Source: JBMNOU01 sp050943215 (GTDB lineage: Bacteria > Bacillota > Clostridia > Christensenellales > SZUA-584). Taken from it: DNA of 64,000 nt. Made by a program: the position numbers and the translations under genes. Shown here piece after piece: positions 36,147 through 46,010 of the stretch; the stretch's first letter is position 1, and every line of letters starts with the position of its first letter. The stretch spans positions 1 through 64,000 of the forward strand of contig JBMNOU010000002.1 of NCBI GenBank assembly GCA_050943215.1. The letters run 5' to 3'. The notes below the pieces were generated by a model, which was not told the DNA's origin, did not search any database, and was given only the letters and a program-made list of their open reading frames with translations.

Positions 36147-37874
36147 ATGAAGAAACTTATGCTTGGAAACGAGGCTTTCGCAAGAGGTGCGTATGAGGCA
36201 GGCGTGTCAGTTGCGGCTGCATATCCGGGTACGCCGAGTACCGAGATTACCGAAAATATTGCAAATTATGAAGACATATACGCGGAATGGTCGCCCAACG
36301 AGAAAGTAGCGCTTGAGGTCGCGATCGGAGCGTCTATCGCCGGCGCGCGTGCGCTGTGCTGCATGAAACATGTAGGACTTAACGTCGCGGCTGATCCGCT
36401 GTTTACCGTATCATATACGGGCGTGAACGGAGGGCTTGTTATTATCGTCGCGGATGATCCCGGGATGCATTCAAGCCAAAATGAGCAGGATTCACGGTTT
36501 TACGCTAGAAGCGCGCATATCCCGATGCTCGAGCCGTCGGACAGCATGGAAGCCAAAGAATATGTGCGTGCGGCTTTTGAGCTATCCGAAAAATTTGATA
36601 CGCCTGTGCTTATCGGGTCGAATACGAGGCTATCACATTCACAGGGTATAGTAGAGCTTTCGGATAGACAGAATATAGATCTTAAGCCTTATGAGAAAGA
36701 CATCGCCAAATATGTAATGATGCCGGGTATGGCCAAAAAGCGGCATATTATTGTCGAAAAACGCATGAACGATTTTAAAGCTTATGCAGATATCACGGAT
36801 TTAAACCATGTGGAATATCATGACCGGAAAATTGGCGTTATTACCAGCGGTGTGGCGTATAACTATGTCAGAGAGGCGCTGCCCGATGCGAGTGTGCTCA
36901 AGCTCGGCATTATCTATCCTTTGCCTGAGCAAAAGATCCGTGCGTTTGCTGCCCAAGTTGACAAGCTTTATGTTGTGGAAGAACTTGAGCCATTCTTTGA
37001 AAACCAGATCAAGGCAATGGGGATTGCTGTGACAGGCAAAGACATTTTTTCTGTGCAGGGCGAGTATAGCGTTAATATGATAGCCGACAAAATCGGCGGA
37101 AAAAAACTAGAGATTTTGGATCTGGGAGCACTGCCGCAAAGGCCGCCAGTGATGTGCCCGGGATGCCCGCACAGAAGTGTTTATTATACGCTGAAGAAGC
37201 TTGGGTTATCGGCAACCGGTGACATCGGATGCTACACGCTGGGTGCGATGCCGCCGCTGCTCGGTATCGATACGTGTATCTGCATGGGCTCGAGCATCGG
37301 CTGCGCAATGGGTATGGAAAAGGCCAGGGGGAAAGATTTTGCTAGAAAACTCGTTGCCGTTATTGGCGATTCGACATTCTTTCATTCAGGCATCACCGGA
37401 CTTATAGATATGGTATATAATGGTTCAACGTCTACGGTGATGATCCTTGACAATTCTACCACCGGTATGACCGGCCATCAGGACCATCCGGCGACGGGCA
37501 AAACCATTAAAGGCGATATAGCATATGCTATCGATATACCCGCACTTGTCAAAAGCATTGGCGTAAAGCATGTGCGTGTTGTCGACCCGTTTGATTTAAA
37601 AGCGCTCGAGCAGGCATTGAAAGAAGAAACAGCGCGAGAAGAGCTAAGCGTTATCATTGCCAAACGCCCATGCGCACTGCTTAATAAAAAGAAAACACCG
37701 GTGCCCTATCATGTTAATGAAAAATGCAAAGCGTGCGGTATGTGCTTGAAGCTGGGCTGCCCGGCGATAGAAAAAACAGACGGTGGCATGATGATTAACA
37801 TATCTTTGTGCAATGGCTGCGGGCTCTGTGAAAAAGTATGTGCATTGGGCGCGATAGAAATAGTGGGGAAATGA
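36147..37874 (+). CDS. iorA: Indolepyruvate ferredoxin oxidoreductase, alpha subunit
   Basis: The 575-residue subunit oxidatively decarboxylates aryl-pyruvates (from Trp, Phe, Tyr) to aryl-acetyl-CoA and reduces ferredoxin. The N-terminal pyrimidine-binding region holds AAYPGTPSTEITENIANYED. The thiamine-diphosphate domain holds CPGCPHRSVYY and GDSTFFHSGITGL, followed by NSTTGMTGHQDHP. Two C-terminal 4Fe-4S ferredoxin motifs are present, CKACGMCLKLGCP and CNGCGLCEKVCALG. Length and layout are those of full IorA. It lies 19 bases after paaK and one base before iorB. Confidence 0.93.
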   Translation: MKKLMLGNEAFARGAYEAGVSVAAAYPGTPSTEITENIANYEDIYAEWSPNEKVALEVAIGASIAGARALCCMKHVGLNVAADPLFTVSYTGVNGGLVIIVADDPGMHSSQNEQDSRFYARSAHIPMLEPSDSMEAKEYVRAAFELSEKFDTPVLIGSNTRLSHSQGIVELSDRQNIDLKPYEKDIAKYVMMPGMAKKRHIIVEKRMNDFKAYADITDLNHVEYHDRKIGVITSGVAYNYVREALPDASVLKLGIIYPLPEQKIRAFAAQVDKLYVVEELEPFFENQIKAMGIAVTGKDIFSVQGEYSVNMIADKIGGKKLEILDLGALPQRPPVMCPGCPHRSVYYTLKKLGLSATGDIGCYTLGAMPPLLGIDTCICMGSSIGCAMGMEKARGKDFARKLVAVIGDSTFFHSGITGLIDMVYNGSTSTVMILDNSTTGMTGHQDHPATGKTIKGDIAYAIDIPALVKSIGVKHVRVVDPFDLKALEQALKEETAREELSVIIAKRPCALLNKKKTPVPYHVNEKCKACGMCLKLGCPAIEKTDGGMMINISLCNGCGLCEKVCALGAIEIVGK

Positions 37875-37875
37875 T

Positions 37876-38442
37876 ATGACAGATATTTTGATAGTTGGGG
37901 TCGGCGGACAGGGCACGCTGCTTGCGAGCCGGGTGCTTGGAAACCTTGCGTTGTCGCAAGGATATGACGTGAAATTGTCGGAAGTGCACGGTATGGCCCA
38001 GAGGGGCGGAAGTGTCGTTACACATGTGCGTTTCGGAGAAAAGGTTTACGCACCCGTTATCGATGAAGGGGGCGCAGACATAATTCTGGCATTTGAGAAA
38101 CTAGAGGCGCTAAGGTGGTGCAGCCGGTTAAAAAAAGGCGGCAAGATGTTCGTAAACACACAAGAAATGCTTCCTATGCCTGTAATTACCGGTGCCGAGA
38201 AGTATCCTTCAGATATAGAAAAAAGGATAATAGAAGCGGTGCCGGGCGCTGTGTTTGTGGACGCGCTTTCATTGGCCAAACAGGCGGGAAATGAAAAAGC
38301 TACTAACATAGTGCTGATTGGCGTGCTCGCGCGGCACATGGATATTGGCAAACAACCTTTCGTTGATGCAATCAAAGCAACTGTTCCAGAAAAGCTTTTA
38401 AGCATCAACTTGCTGGCATTTGATAAAGGGTATCTTTTTTAG
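37876..38442 (+). CDS. iorB: Indolepyruvate ferredoxin oxidoreductase, beta subunit
   Basis: The 188-residue gamma-type domain partner of IorA has [20 protein letters not shown] at its N-terminus, then [20 protein letters not shown], both hallmarks of the IorB/PorG fold. It binds part of the CoA site and is needed for the complex. It is tightly coupled to iorA. Confidence 0.92.
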   Translation: MTDILIVGVGGQGTLLASRVLGNLALSQGYDVKLSEVHGMAQRGGSVVTHVRFGEKVYAPVIDEGGADIILAFEKLEALRWCSRLKKGGKMFVNTQEMLPMPVITGAEKYPSDIEKRIIEAVPGAVFVDALSLAKQAGNEKATNIVLIGVLARHMDIGKQPFVDAIKATVPEKLLSINLLAFDKGYLF

Positions 38443-38468
38443 ATATTTTTTGGAGGCATAATATTAAT

Positions 38469-39773
38469 ATGTATTGGAATCAACGAATAGAATGCATGGA
38501 TAGAGAGCAGCTGCGCGCGCTTCAGACAGAAAAGCTGAAAGCGACAGTAAAAAAAGTTTATGAGAATGTGCCATTTTATAAAAAGGCATTTGATAAAAAA
38601 GGGATATCACCACAAGATATCCGGACACTAGATGATTTAAGGCATTTGCCATTTACGCTAAAGAGTGATCTTAGGGACAACTATCCGTTTGGGTTGTTCG
38701 CGGCGAAACAGGAGGATATATGCCGGGTTCACGCATCCTCAGGTACGACGGGCAAGCCTACCGTTGTAGGGTATACAAAACATGATATAGATTGTTGGGC
38801 AGAGGCAGTAGCACGCGTTCTGACAATGGCCGGCGGAGATAAAAAATCTATTGTGCAGGTGGCGTATGGATACGGCTTGTTCACGGGCGGTCTCGGTCTT
38901 CATTACGGTACGGAATTGATAGGCGCTATGGTGGTACCGATGTCGGGTGGCAATACAAAGAAACAGATTATGCTGATGCAAGACTTGGGTTCAACGATAC
39001 TGGCATGTACACCGTCGTATGCTCTGTACCTGGCCGAGACGATGGAAGAAATGGGTATTGATAAAAGTGCATTGAAACTAAAAGCAGGCGTATTTGGCGC
39101 GGAACCTTGCACGGAGGCGATGAGAAATGAGATCGAACAACGCCTTGGCATTATGGCAATAGATATTTACGGCCTTTCGGAGATCATGGGCCCGGGCGTT
39201 TCGGGCGACTGTCCGCAAAGGCAGGGTATGCATATTGCGGAAGATTTGTTCCTGCCCGAAATTATTGACCCGGATACACTCGAACCGTTGCCGTATGGCG
39301 AAGAAGGGGAGCTTGTTATCACGACGATTGATAAACAAGGGTCACCGCTAATCCGATATAGAACAAGAGACATCACGTCGCTACATCCTGGGCCATGCGA
39401 ATGCGGCCGGACAATGGTACGTATGAGCAAAATTATCGGCCGGAGCGACGATATGCTGATCGTACGTGGTGTCAATGTTTACCCGTCACAGATAGAAAGC
39501 GTTCTTGTTCAAATTGCCGAGGTTTCACCACATTATCAGATCGTGGTCGATCGTATAGACAATTATGACAGGCTAAAGGTGCAGGTGGAAGTATCAGCTG
39601 AGCTTTTCTCTGACGAAGTAAAGCGTTTAGAGGCGCTTAGCGCGAAGATAAAAGCCGAAATCCAGACGGTTCTTGGTATCAATGTCAAAGTTACGCTAGT
39701 GGAGCCAAAAACGATAGAAAGAAGCATGGGAAAGGCTAAGCGGGTTATCGATAACAGAAAACGGCCAAATTAA
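38469..39773 (+). CDS. paaK: Phenylacetate-CoA ligase (second copy)
   Basis: This 434-residue paralogue of the ligase at 34835 has the same motifs ([60 protein letters not shown]). The two copies are clearly related but diverged throughout, which suggests different aryl acids or opposite net directions. It begins [20 protein letters not shown] and follows iorB by 26 bases behind a TGGAGG site. Its stop runs into the ribosome site of the ACT gene. Confidence 0.9.
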   Translation: MYWNQRIECMDREQLRALQTEKLKATVKKVYENVPFYKKAFDKKGISPQDIRTLDDLRHLPFTLKSDLRDNYPFGLFAAKQEDICRVHASSGTTGKPTVVGYTKHDIDCWAEAVARVLTMAGGDKKSIVQVAYGYGLFTGGLGLHYGTELIGAMVVPMSGGNTKKQIMLMQDLGSTILACTPSYALYLAETMEEMGIDKSALKLKAGVFGAEPCTEAMRNEIEQRLGIMAIDIYGLSEIMGPGVSGDCPQRQGMHIAEDLFLPEIIDPDTLEPLPYGEEGELVITTIDKQGSPLIRYRTRDITSLHPGPCECGRTMVRMSKIIGRSDDMLIVRGVNVYPSQIESVLVQIAEVSPHYQIVVDRIDNYDRLKVQVEVSAELFSDEVKRLEALSAKIKAEIQTVLGINVKVTLVEPKTIERSMGKAKRVIDNRKRPN

Positions 39774-39785
39774 GGAGGAGTGTTT

Positions 39786-40214
39786 ATGGTTAAACAGATA
39801 TCTGTCTTTGTAGAGAACAAGAAGGGCAGGCTTGCCAAAATCACAGATGTTCTGGGGCAGGGGGGCATTGATCTGATTGCACTGTCTATTGCAGATACGA
39901 CAAACTTTGGTATCATGCGGTGTATCGTCAATGATCCGGACAAGGCCATTCTTTTGCTAAAGCAGAACGGATTTACGGCGAGCACGACAGAAGTAATTGT
40001 TGCTGAAGTGATAGACAAACCGGGTGGCCTTGCAACCGTTCTTAGGGTGCTTGATAGCGCAGGAATCAGTGTCGAATATCTATACTCTTTTGTGCGTACA
40101 CCGAATGAGAACGCGCTGATCCTTTTCCGCGTGGAAGATATTGAAACGGCTGTCAAAGCGCTAAAAGCAAACGGTATTAGACTAATTGAAGAAAGTGACG
40201 TAATTCAGATATAA
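39786..40214 (+). CDS. ACT-domain protein
   Basis: The 142-residue protein consists of two ACT domains in tandem (VKQISVFVENKKGRLAKITD and VIDKPGGLATVLRVLDSAGI). ACT domains bind amino acids and regulate pathways. The position after IorAB and PaaK, which is common in Clostridia, suggests sensing of an aromatic or branched amino acid. AAGGAGGAG ends at 39780, so ATG 39786 is the start and not the GTG at 39780. Last gene of the aryl-CoA operon, though alr may be read through. Confidence 0.87.
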   Translation: MVKQISVFVENKKGRLAKITDVLGQGGIDLIALSIADTTNFGIMRCIVNDPDKAILLLKQNGFTASTTEVIVAEVIDKPGGLATVLRVLDSAGISVEYLYSFVRTPNENALILFRVEDIETAVKALKANGIRLIEESDVIQI

Positions 40215-40265
40215 ACGAAGCGCTGTTTTTGCAGATAAGACTTGTACATTGAAAAGAAGGTACTC

Positions 40266-41399
40266 ATGCTAATACGACCGACGTACGCGCAGATAGACAT
40301 CAATGCGATAAAACAAAATGTAACGAATATAAAAAAACATATACCTAAGGAAACCATGTTTTGTGCCGTAGTCAAGGCGGACGGATATGGACACGGCAGT
40401 GTGATGGTTTCAAAGGCTGCGATTAAAGCGGGTGCTGCATGGTTGGCCGTTGCGATTCCGGAAGAGGCAGCGGTACTTCGCGAGGCGGGCATTACCGCTC
40501 CGATATTAGTACTTGGCCCGGCGAATCTCTGGCAGTGGAAAAAAGCTGCAAAGTTTGATCTTAGTATGGTTGTGGCATCGAAAAACTGCATTGATAATGC
40601 ATCAGCCGTGGCTAAAGAGAGAGGGATCCCGATGAAGCTGCATCTAAAAGTCGATACGGGTATGAATCGTGTTGGTATCAAGTCTTTAGACGATATGGAT
40701 CGGATACTCGATGACATTGAATTGAACGGAAACCTCGTACTTGAGGGGCTGATGACGCATTTCGCAGCTGCTGATGAAGCAGATAAGAGTTATACTAATA
40801 TGCAAAACGTACGGTTTGCAGAATATATAAAGAAGATAAAAGATCGTGGGTTTTCACCGATAATACATGCATCCAACAGCGGTGCGGCCCTTGACTCCCC
40901 AAATCTTGCCTATGATATGGTACGGGTGGGAATCTCGATGTATGGATGCTACCCTTCGGATCAAGTGGATAAAAGTATTACGCTCTTGCCCGCAATGTCG
41001 GTGCATACCCAGATATCGCATATCAAAATGGTGGATGCGGGAGAAAAGCTAAGCTATGGGTGTACCTATACTGCACATAAACAAATGCGCATTGCGACGT
41101 TACCTATCGGTTATGCGGACGGTTTTAATAGGCAGCTGTCAAACAGAGGCGTCGTGCTGATTGGAGGAAAACGTGCTAACATTGTGGGACGCGTGTGTAT
41201 GGACCAGACGCTTGTGGATATAACGGACATAGACGGCGCCGGCCTTTATGATGATGTGGTGTGTATTGGCAAACAGGGCAGAGAGCAGATCACTGCGGAA
41301 GAGTACGCCGGATATTGCGGGACAATCAACTATGAAGTATTGTGTGCGATATCGCCAAGAGTGCCAAGGCTTTATTGCGGGGTGCCCCAAAAACCATAG
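40266..41399 (+). CDS. alr: Alanine racemase
   Basis: The 377-residue PLP enzyme interconverts L- and D-alanine for peptidoglycan. The lysine that binds PLP is in CAVVKADGYGHG, the usual stretch near the N-terminus. HLKVDTGMNRVGI, GLMTHFAAADE, HASNSGAALD and the C-domain GRVCMDQTLVDITD follow. The start ATG 40266 gives the usual RPTYAQIDINAI beginning. The TTG at 40242 lies upstream of the AAGAAGG site. The family also includes spore-associated forms, which cannot be told apart here. Confidence 0.93.
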   Translation: MLIRPTYAQIDINAIKQNVTNIKKHIPKETMFCAVVKADGYGHGSVMVSKAAIKAGAAWLAVAIPEEAAVLREAGITAPILVLGPANLWQWKKAAKFDLSMVVASKNCIDNASAVAKERGIPMKLHLKVDTGMNRVGIKSLDDMDRILDDIELNGNLVLEGLMTHFAAADEADKSYTNMQNVRFAEYIKKIKDRGFSPIIHASNSGAALDSPNLAYDMVRVGISMYGCYPSDQVDKSITLLPAMSVHTQISHIKMVDAGEKLSYGCTYTAHKQMRIATLPIGYADGFNRQLSNRGVVLIGGKRANIVGRVCMDQTLVDITDIDGAGLYDDVVCIGKQGREQITAEEYAGYCGTINYEVLCAISPRVPRLYCGVPQKP

Positions 41400-41436
41400 G
41401 CGATGTTGAGACAGGGACAATTGAGAGGATATAGTC

Positions 41437-41991
41437 ATGCAAAAAGAAATGTTGCGTAAAAAGATGCAGAAAATACGGGCGATGATTGATCCAAAGGACA
41501 AAGAGACTTTCAGCGCCATTATTAGGGACAAGCTGTTTAAAATGGATTGTATTCAGCAAGCCGGTTGTATCATGGCGTATTACTCGTATAAAAGCGAGCC
41601 CGATATGCTCACTTTCATGTATTCCTGCATCGATATGGGAAAATGCATTGCGCTACCTTATGTCGTCGGGGAAGGAGACCTAATCGCCGTTAATTATAAT
41701 TACAATTCCGTAATGAAAAGCAACATTTATGGCATTCCGGAACCGGTAATCATGAACGAAAGTGAGCAGGAAGAACCGGATGTGGTGATTGTGCCTGGTA
41801 TTGCGTTTGACATGAATCTAAACCGGATCGGATTCGGCGGGGGTTATTATGACCGGTATCTGCAAGAGATAGACGCCGTTAAGATCGGTGTTTGCTTCGA
41901 CTGCCAGATTGTTGAGCATATTTGCGCAGAGCCGCATGACGTGACTATGGATATCGTCGTAACAGAAAAGCGCATCCTTAGAGCAAAATAA
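41437..41991 (+). CDS. 5-formyltetrahydrofolate cyclo-ligase family protein
   Basis: The 184-residue protein turns 5-formyl-THF into 5,10-methenyl-THF with ATP. Family motifs are the basic N-terminus (KEMLRKKMQKIRAMI), YYSYKSEPDM and the C-terminal VPGIAFDMNLNRIGFGGGYYDRYL region (17-residue core around GFGGGYYDRYL), which binds phosphate. The stop and the rsmD start overlap as TAATG. Confidence 0.9.
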   Translation: MQKEMLRKKMQKIRAMIDPKDKETFSAIIRDKLFKMDCIQQAGCIMAYYSYKSEPDMLTFMYSCIDMGKCIALPYVVGEGDLIAVNYNYNSVMKSNIYGIPEPVIMNESEQEEPDVVIVPGIAFDMNLNRIGFGGGYYDRYLQEIDAVKIGVCFDCQIVEHICAEPHDVTMDIVVTEKRILRAK

Positions 41992-42539
41992 TGCGGGTGA
42001 TTGCCGGCGAATATAAGGGCAGACGTCTTGCCAGCCCCAAAGATGCTGATATAAGGCCAACAACGGATAAAGTGAAAGAAGCGATGTTTGGTTCGCTGCA
42101 CTTTGATATACGAGGTGCGAATGTGCTGGATGCATTCGCGGGCAGCGGCGCCCTTGGTATAGAGGCGCTGTCACGCGGAGCAGCCCATGTAGATTTTGTA
42201 GAAAAAAATACGCAATGTCTGCGGATACTTAATGGGAATTTAAGACAAATAGCAAAAGGGGCTAGTTATCAGGTATTTAAAGGTGATGTTCTTAAAATCA
42301 TGCCCGGGCTAAAACGATACGATATCATGATTATTGATCCACCGTATGATTCCGACATTTACATAAAAGTGCTCGAACATGCGCACATATCAGATATTTT
42401 ATATAGTGGTTGCACCATTGTCATGGAATGCCGCAGAAAGTTTGATTTTATTTTGCCAGTGCAGTATAATTTTCTTAAAAAAAGGGACTACGGTGACATC
42501 TCGCTTTGGTTCTTGACATATGGAGAAAGATGTGAATAA
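41991..42539 (+). CDS. rsmD: 16S rRNA (guanine966-N2)-methyltransferase
   Basis: The 182-residue methyltransferase has MRVIAGEYKGRRL and RPTTDKVKEAMFGSL at its N-terminus, the SAM site DAFAGSGALGIEALSRGA and the catalytic IDPPYD motif. It corresponds to Bacillus YlbH and, as there, precedes coaD. It overlaps the 5-FCL stop by one base and the coaD start by a few bases. Confidence 0.92.
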   Translation: MRVIAGEYKGRRLASPKDADIRPTTDKVKEAMFGSLHFDIRGANVLDAFAGSGALGIEALSRGAAHVDFVEKNTQCLRILNGNLRQIAKGASYQVFKGDVLKIMPGLKRYDIMIIDPPYDSDIYIKVLEHAHISDILYSGCTIVMECRRKFDFILPVQYNFLKKRDYGDISLWFLTYGERCE

Positions 42540-43020
42540 ATGTGTATATCCCGGTAGTTTTGATCCGATTACCTGCGGCCATCTTGCCATCATAGAGCGG
42601 GCGGTGGCGATGTTTGATACCGTTATTGTTGCGGTTCTGGTTAATAGCAATAAAAAACCGGCTTTTTCTGTTGAACAGCGCATGGAATATATCCGGCAAA
42701 GTACGGCCCATTTACCGGGCATTAGGGTTGACAGCTTTGAAGGGCTGCTTGTCGACTATATGAAAAAGCAGGATGCCAACCTAATCATCAGGGGCTTAAG
42801 GGCAATATCAGATTTCGAATATGAGTTTCAGATAGCCGCAATGAATGCAAAGCTTTCAAGGAATGTAGAGACGATATTCCTGATGACGGATATTAGCTAT
42901 TCTTTTTTAAGTTCCAGTTTGGTTAAAGAGCTTGTATGTCATGGCGGTGATATAACCGGTCTTGTCCCGAAAGAAATAAAAGATAGCATAATTAAAAATT
43001 ATGGCAAGGGGAATATATGA
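42532..43020 (+). CDS. coaD: Phosphopantetheine adenylyltransferase, GTG start
   Basis: The 162-residue enzyme makes dephospho-CoA from 4'-phosphopantetheine and ATP. The nucleotidyl-transferase motif is YPGSFDPITCGHLAII (GxxxP.T.GH), and YSFLSSSLVKELVCHGGDI closes the fold. An ATG at 42520 would add four residues, but its own bases form the GGAG site (42522-42525), which sits well before GTG 42532, so GTG is preferred. The stop overlaps the next start (ATGA). Confidence 0.92.
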   Translation: MNKCVYPGSFDPITCGHLAIIERAVAMFDTVIVAVLVNSNKKPAFSVEQRMEYIRQSTAHLPGIRVDSFEGLLVDYMKKQDANLIIRGLRAISDFEYEFQIAAMNAKLSRNVETIFLMTDISYSFLSSSLVKELVCHGGDITGLVPKEIKDSIIKNYGKGNI

Positions 43021-43469
43021 AGATTTATGAACTGCTGGATGAATTAATAGAGGAGATAGAAGGCAGCCCAAAATCTGTTTTTTCAAATAAGAGGTCTGTC
43101 GATATCGAAATCTTAATGGAGATTATCAGCGATTTAAAAGCAGCTATTCCCAATGAGATCAAAGAAGCAGAGCATATAATTAACGAAAGAGATCAGATGA
43201 TGTCAAAGGCGAAAGAAGAAGCAGCTTCCATTATTGCTAGCGCCGAGGACGAGCTTCAGATACGTGTTGCAGACGATCGTGTTGTGCAGGAAGCGGAGAT
43301 AAAAGCGAAAGAGCTTTTGGGTATTGCCGAAAACAATGCTAGGGAAATCAGTCTGGGTGCAAAAGAATACGCTGACGACATTTTAAACGAAGTAGAAGAA
43401 TATTTAAGCAACTATCTTGAAGTGATACGTAAAAACCGATTAGAGCTTTCGGGTAAACGGAAGAATTGA
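43017..43469 (+). CDS. Coiled-coil protein of the coaD locus
   Basis: The 150-residue, strongly charged protein has no signal peptide or membrane helix. Residues about 45-135 form a long coiled coil (EAEHIINERDQMMSKAKEEA, AEIKAKELLGIAENNAREIS) like the stalk subunits of ATP synthases, which is why database relatives are often named ATPase. No catalytic motif is present. The gene follows coaD in many Clostridia. Function unknown; a scaffolding or division-linked role is possible. Its 3' end overlaps the convergent ylbJ gene by 30 bases. Confidence 0.75.
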   Translation: MKIYELLDELIEEIEGSPKSVFSNKRSVDIEILMEIISDLKAAIPNEIKEAEHIINERDQMMSKAKEEAASIIASAEDELQIRVADDRVVQEAEIKAKELLGIAENNAREISLGAKEYADDILNEVEEYLSNYLEVIRKNRLELSGKRKN

Positions 43470-44606
43470 TTTGTTTGATTTATTTTTCTGGACGATTTTT
43501 ATCAACAGCAATATAGCGAAAGACACCACCGCGAAAATAAGACCGTAATATGCGGTCGTTTTTGTTTCTGCATGAATGTTTGAGGCCGATATTGTCATGG
43601 GGAACAGGCTAAGAGCAACCATGCAGAGTATATAAGAAAGAAATGCTTGAATGCTTTTTGCCATCAGAAACTTCGTAGGCTTGAGTCCCGAGCGCATTAG
43701 TACTGCTTTTGTCTGCATATGGATGCAAACTCCGCCAAAAGCGATGATCGATGATATAACAGACAGTTTTTGCATTACATTAATGTTTAGAGAAGCGGCA
43801 TAACTACAGCCTGTTGTCATTTCAATACTACCGCATAGCATGGCTTTTGTGCTTTCGACAGATAATCCGGTAAGTTTGGCAACAGGGGAATAAATCCATG
43901 TTGCAGCATCCAAGATACCGGTCACCGACAGCATTTCCATAATTACAGAAAACACGATAATTAACCCGCCGATCTTAAGAAGCGTCATCAGTGCTTTTTC
44001 CACGCTGACTGCAAGCAATTCACTAAGAGGCTTGCACTGCATAATGTCTTGTCTAAAACGCAGACATGACTCTTTGAAACTGATTTTCGGATATTCTTTG
44101 GTTCTGCCTTTATTAAAAAGACCGAATATAATTCCGGTCAGCAGTGCTGATAGGTAATGCGTGATGGCAAGGTAGATTCCCGCTTCTGGCAGGCCGAGCA
44201 TCCCTGTGCTTACGGCACCTGTGATAAAAACCGGACCCGATACGCTGGTAAAACGGATGATGATTTTCGCATCCGCTTCGGTAATCTGCTTTTTTTCATA
44301 TAGTTCATTGGCAAGCTTTGCGCCAACGGGATAACCTGAAAATGCGGATGCAAAAAAGACATATGCGCTTTCGCCCGGTGCAGAGAATAAAACGCGCGTC
44401 ACAGGCGCTAAAATATACGATATCAGCCTAACGACGCCGGTTTCAATTAATATGAACGACGCCACCATAAAAGGCAGCAAAGACGGCAATACAATAGTAA
44501 ACCAGAGATTTAGCCCATATCTTGCTCTTTCAAGGCAATTTTCAGGATATAATAACAGCAGGATCATCATTGTGAATATTGCGATGATCAGAAAGAGTTT
44601 TTTCAT
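43440..44606 (-). CDS. ylbJ: Sporulation integral membrane protein YlbJ
   Basis: The 388-residue multi-helix membrane protein has the nucleoside recognition/Gate-like domains of YlbJ (PSLLPFMVASFILIETGVV, FASAFSGYPVGAKLANELYE, GSIEMTTGCSYAASL). In Bacillus, YlbJ is made under SigE and is needed for a normal spore cortex. It lies next to coaD in both organisms but points the opposite way here. Its end overlaps the coiled-coil gene. The ATG has no strong ribosome site. Confidence 0.87.
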   Translation of the reverse strand: MKKLFLIIAIFTMMILLLLYPENCLERARYGLNLWFTIVLPSLLPFMVASFILIETGVVRLISYILAPVTRVLFSAPGESAYVFFASAFSGYPVGAKLANELYEKKQITEADAKIIIRFTSVSGPVFITGAVSTGMLGLPEAGIYLAITHYLSALLTGIIFGLFNKGRTKEYPKISFKESCLRFRQDIMQCKPLSELLAVSVEKALMTLLKIGGLIIVFSVIMEMLSVTGILDAATWIYSPVAKLTGLSVESTKAMLCGSIEMTTGCSYAASLNINVMQKLSVISSIIAFGGVCIHMQTKAVLMRSGLKPTKFLMAKSIQAFLSYILCMVALSLFPMTISASNIHAETKTTAYYGLIFAVVSFAILLLIKIVQKNKSNKSILPFTRKL

Positions 44607-44706
44607 TAAATCACAGCCTTACAGGTTATTAATATGAAGGCAAAAGCTAACGTATGAGCTTGCGCTCTCTAAAAGTCTTTGGCCGTTATAAAGGAAAAAA
44701 AGTGTG

Positions 44707-45888
44707 TTATTCAATAATCAGTTTTTCGGTAAAATCTCTGGCTGTGGTGCAGAATGGCGCTTTTTTTTGGCAGAGCGCATAAAGATTTGAAGCAATGATG
44801 TCGATATCTGGATAAGATGACGATGTGATTGAACCTACAACAAGCGGTACCCGTGCCGTTTTGGATAGTGCAGAGAGGACGCCCGCATTTTTAACACCAA
44901 GGACCCTGATATGATCGATCTTTGAATGGTTCCGTATTGCAATCATATTTCTTGTAATGCCGAGAAGCGCATACAGCAATATACGGGAAATACGCGTATA
45001 TGTATACCGTTTTGTCTTGACCTTTTCTATCAGCTCTTTTCTGGTCGTGCTTGTTAACGAAGCGTTATAAATCCTATTTTCCAGCCCCTCGGATACATCG
45101 GGCAATTTTTTGATATATTCGGTGCCCTCGCGCCGGAGTGTAAAAATGAGCTCCTTGTCAAAGCAGTCGGGCATTACAGGCAATAGCCCTTCTCTTAATA
45201 GCTTTGTTATATAACGGGCACATGGCGTTGGCATTGCGCCTAGCGCAAGCATATCATGGTGATTGGCAAAGGCTTTGCGTATTGCCGTCGCGCTGGGCAA
45301 TATCCCATAAATATCTGCGGAATGATAATCTTCACCGATCCGTTTGATTGGATAAGGTTTCATGCAAGAACCGCTACGCAATATGGCCTTTAAGTATTCA
45401 ATGCCCAGAATGGCATTTGGCATAGTTATTTCTTCCGGCAAATAGGGGAAAGCGGCTTTCATCCGCGCTTTTGGGAAGCTATGACCTTCGCTCAGATACC
45501 TTTTTAGATCCTGTTTATATTCGTCCGTTTCGTTGATCAGTATCTCTGCGGCTCGTGTCAGCGAGTCGACGTCTTCTGTTTCGCAGCCAAAACTGATGGC
45601 CTCAGCTCCCGCTGCATCGAGAATGGCGACGCCGCCGGCCGCAAAACCTTCCGCGCTCTGTATAGAATATAATATAGGCAGCTCTAATACCGCATCGGCA
45701 CCGCATTTAAGAGCACACGCAGTACGTGTCCATTTATCAAAAACGGCAGGTTCGCCACGCTGGACGAAATTTCCGCTTATTGCACAGACGATTAAATCTG
45801 CCCCGGTTTTTTCACGCGTCAGCAAAATGTGCTTTTCATGGCCGGAGTGAAACGGGTTATACTCAGCGACGATTCCGCTAATACGCAT
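44707..45888 (-). CDS. tmcAL: tRNA(Met) cytidine acetate ligase
   Basis: The 393-residue protein (Bacillus YlbM) acetylates the wobble cytidine of elongator tRNA-Met using acetate and ATP. The nucleotidyl-transferase motif is VAEYNPFHSGHEKHI (HxGH), followed by SGNFVQRGEPAVFDKW and EAISFGCE. The C-terminal helical domain includes RISRILLYALLGI. It sits 100 bases upstream of ylbJ on the same strand, matching the ylb neighbourhood of Bacillus. The acetate it needs could come from the adjacent Pta-AckA route, though that link is only positional. Confidence 0.9.
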   Translation of the reverse strand: MRISGIVAEYNPFHSGHEKHILLTREKTGADLIVCAISGNFVQRGEPAVFDKWTRTACALKCGADAVLELPILYSIQSAEGFAAGGVAILDAAGAEAISFGCETEDVDSLTRAAEILINETDEYKQDLKRYLSEGHSFPKARMKAAFPYLPEEITMPNAILGIEYLKAILRSGSCMKPYPIKRIGEDYHSADIYGILPSATAIRKAFANHHDMLALGAMPTPCARYITKLLREGLLPVMPDCFDKELIFTLRREGTEYIKKLPDVSEGLENRIYNASLTSTTRKELIEKVKTKRYTYTRISRILLYALLGITRNMIAIRNHSKIDHIRVLGVKNAGVLSALSKTARVPLVVGSITSSSYPDIDIIASNLYALCQKKAPFCTTARDFTEKLIIE

Positions 45889-46010
45889 AAATACTCCTTT
45901 TCAAAAGTTGATATTTTATATATAATATAAAGATGGTTTTATTATAACACTTTAAGCGGGTGTTGTTGAGATAAAGATTTTGTAGTATCGAAGGGAGAAA
46001 AGATAATAAA

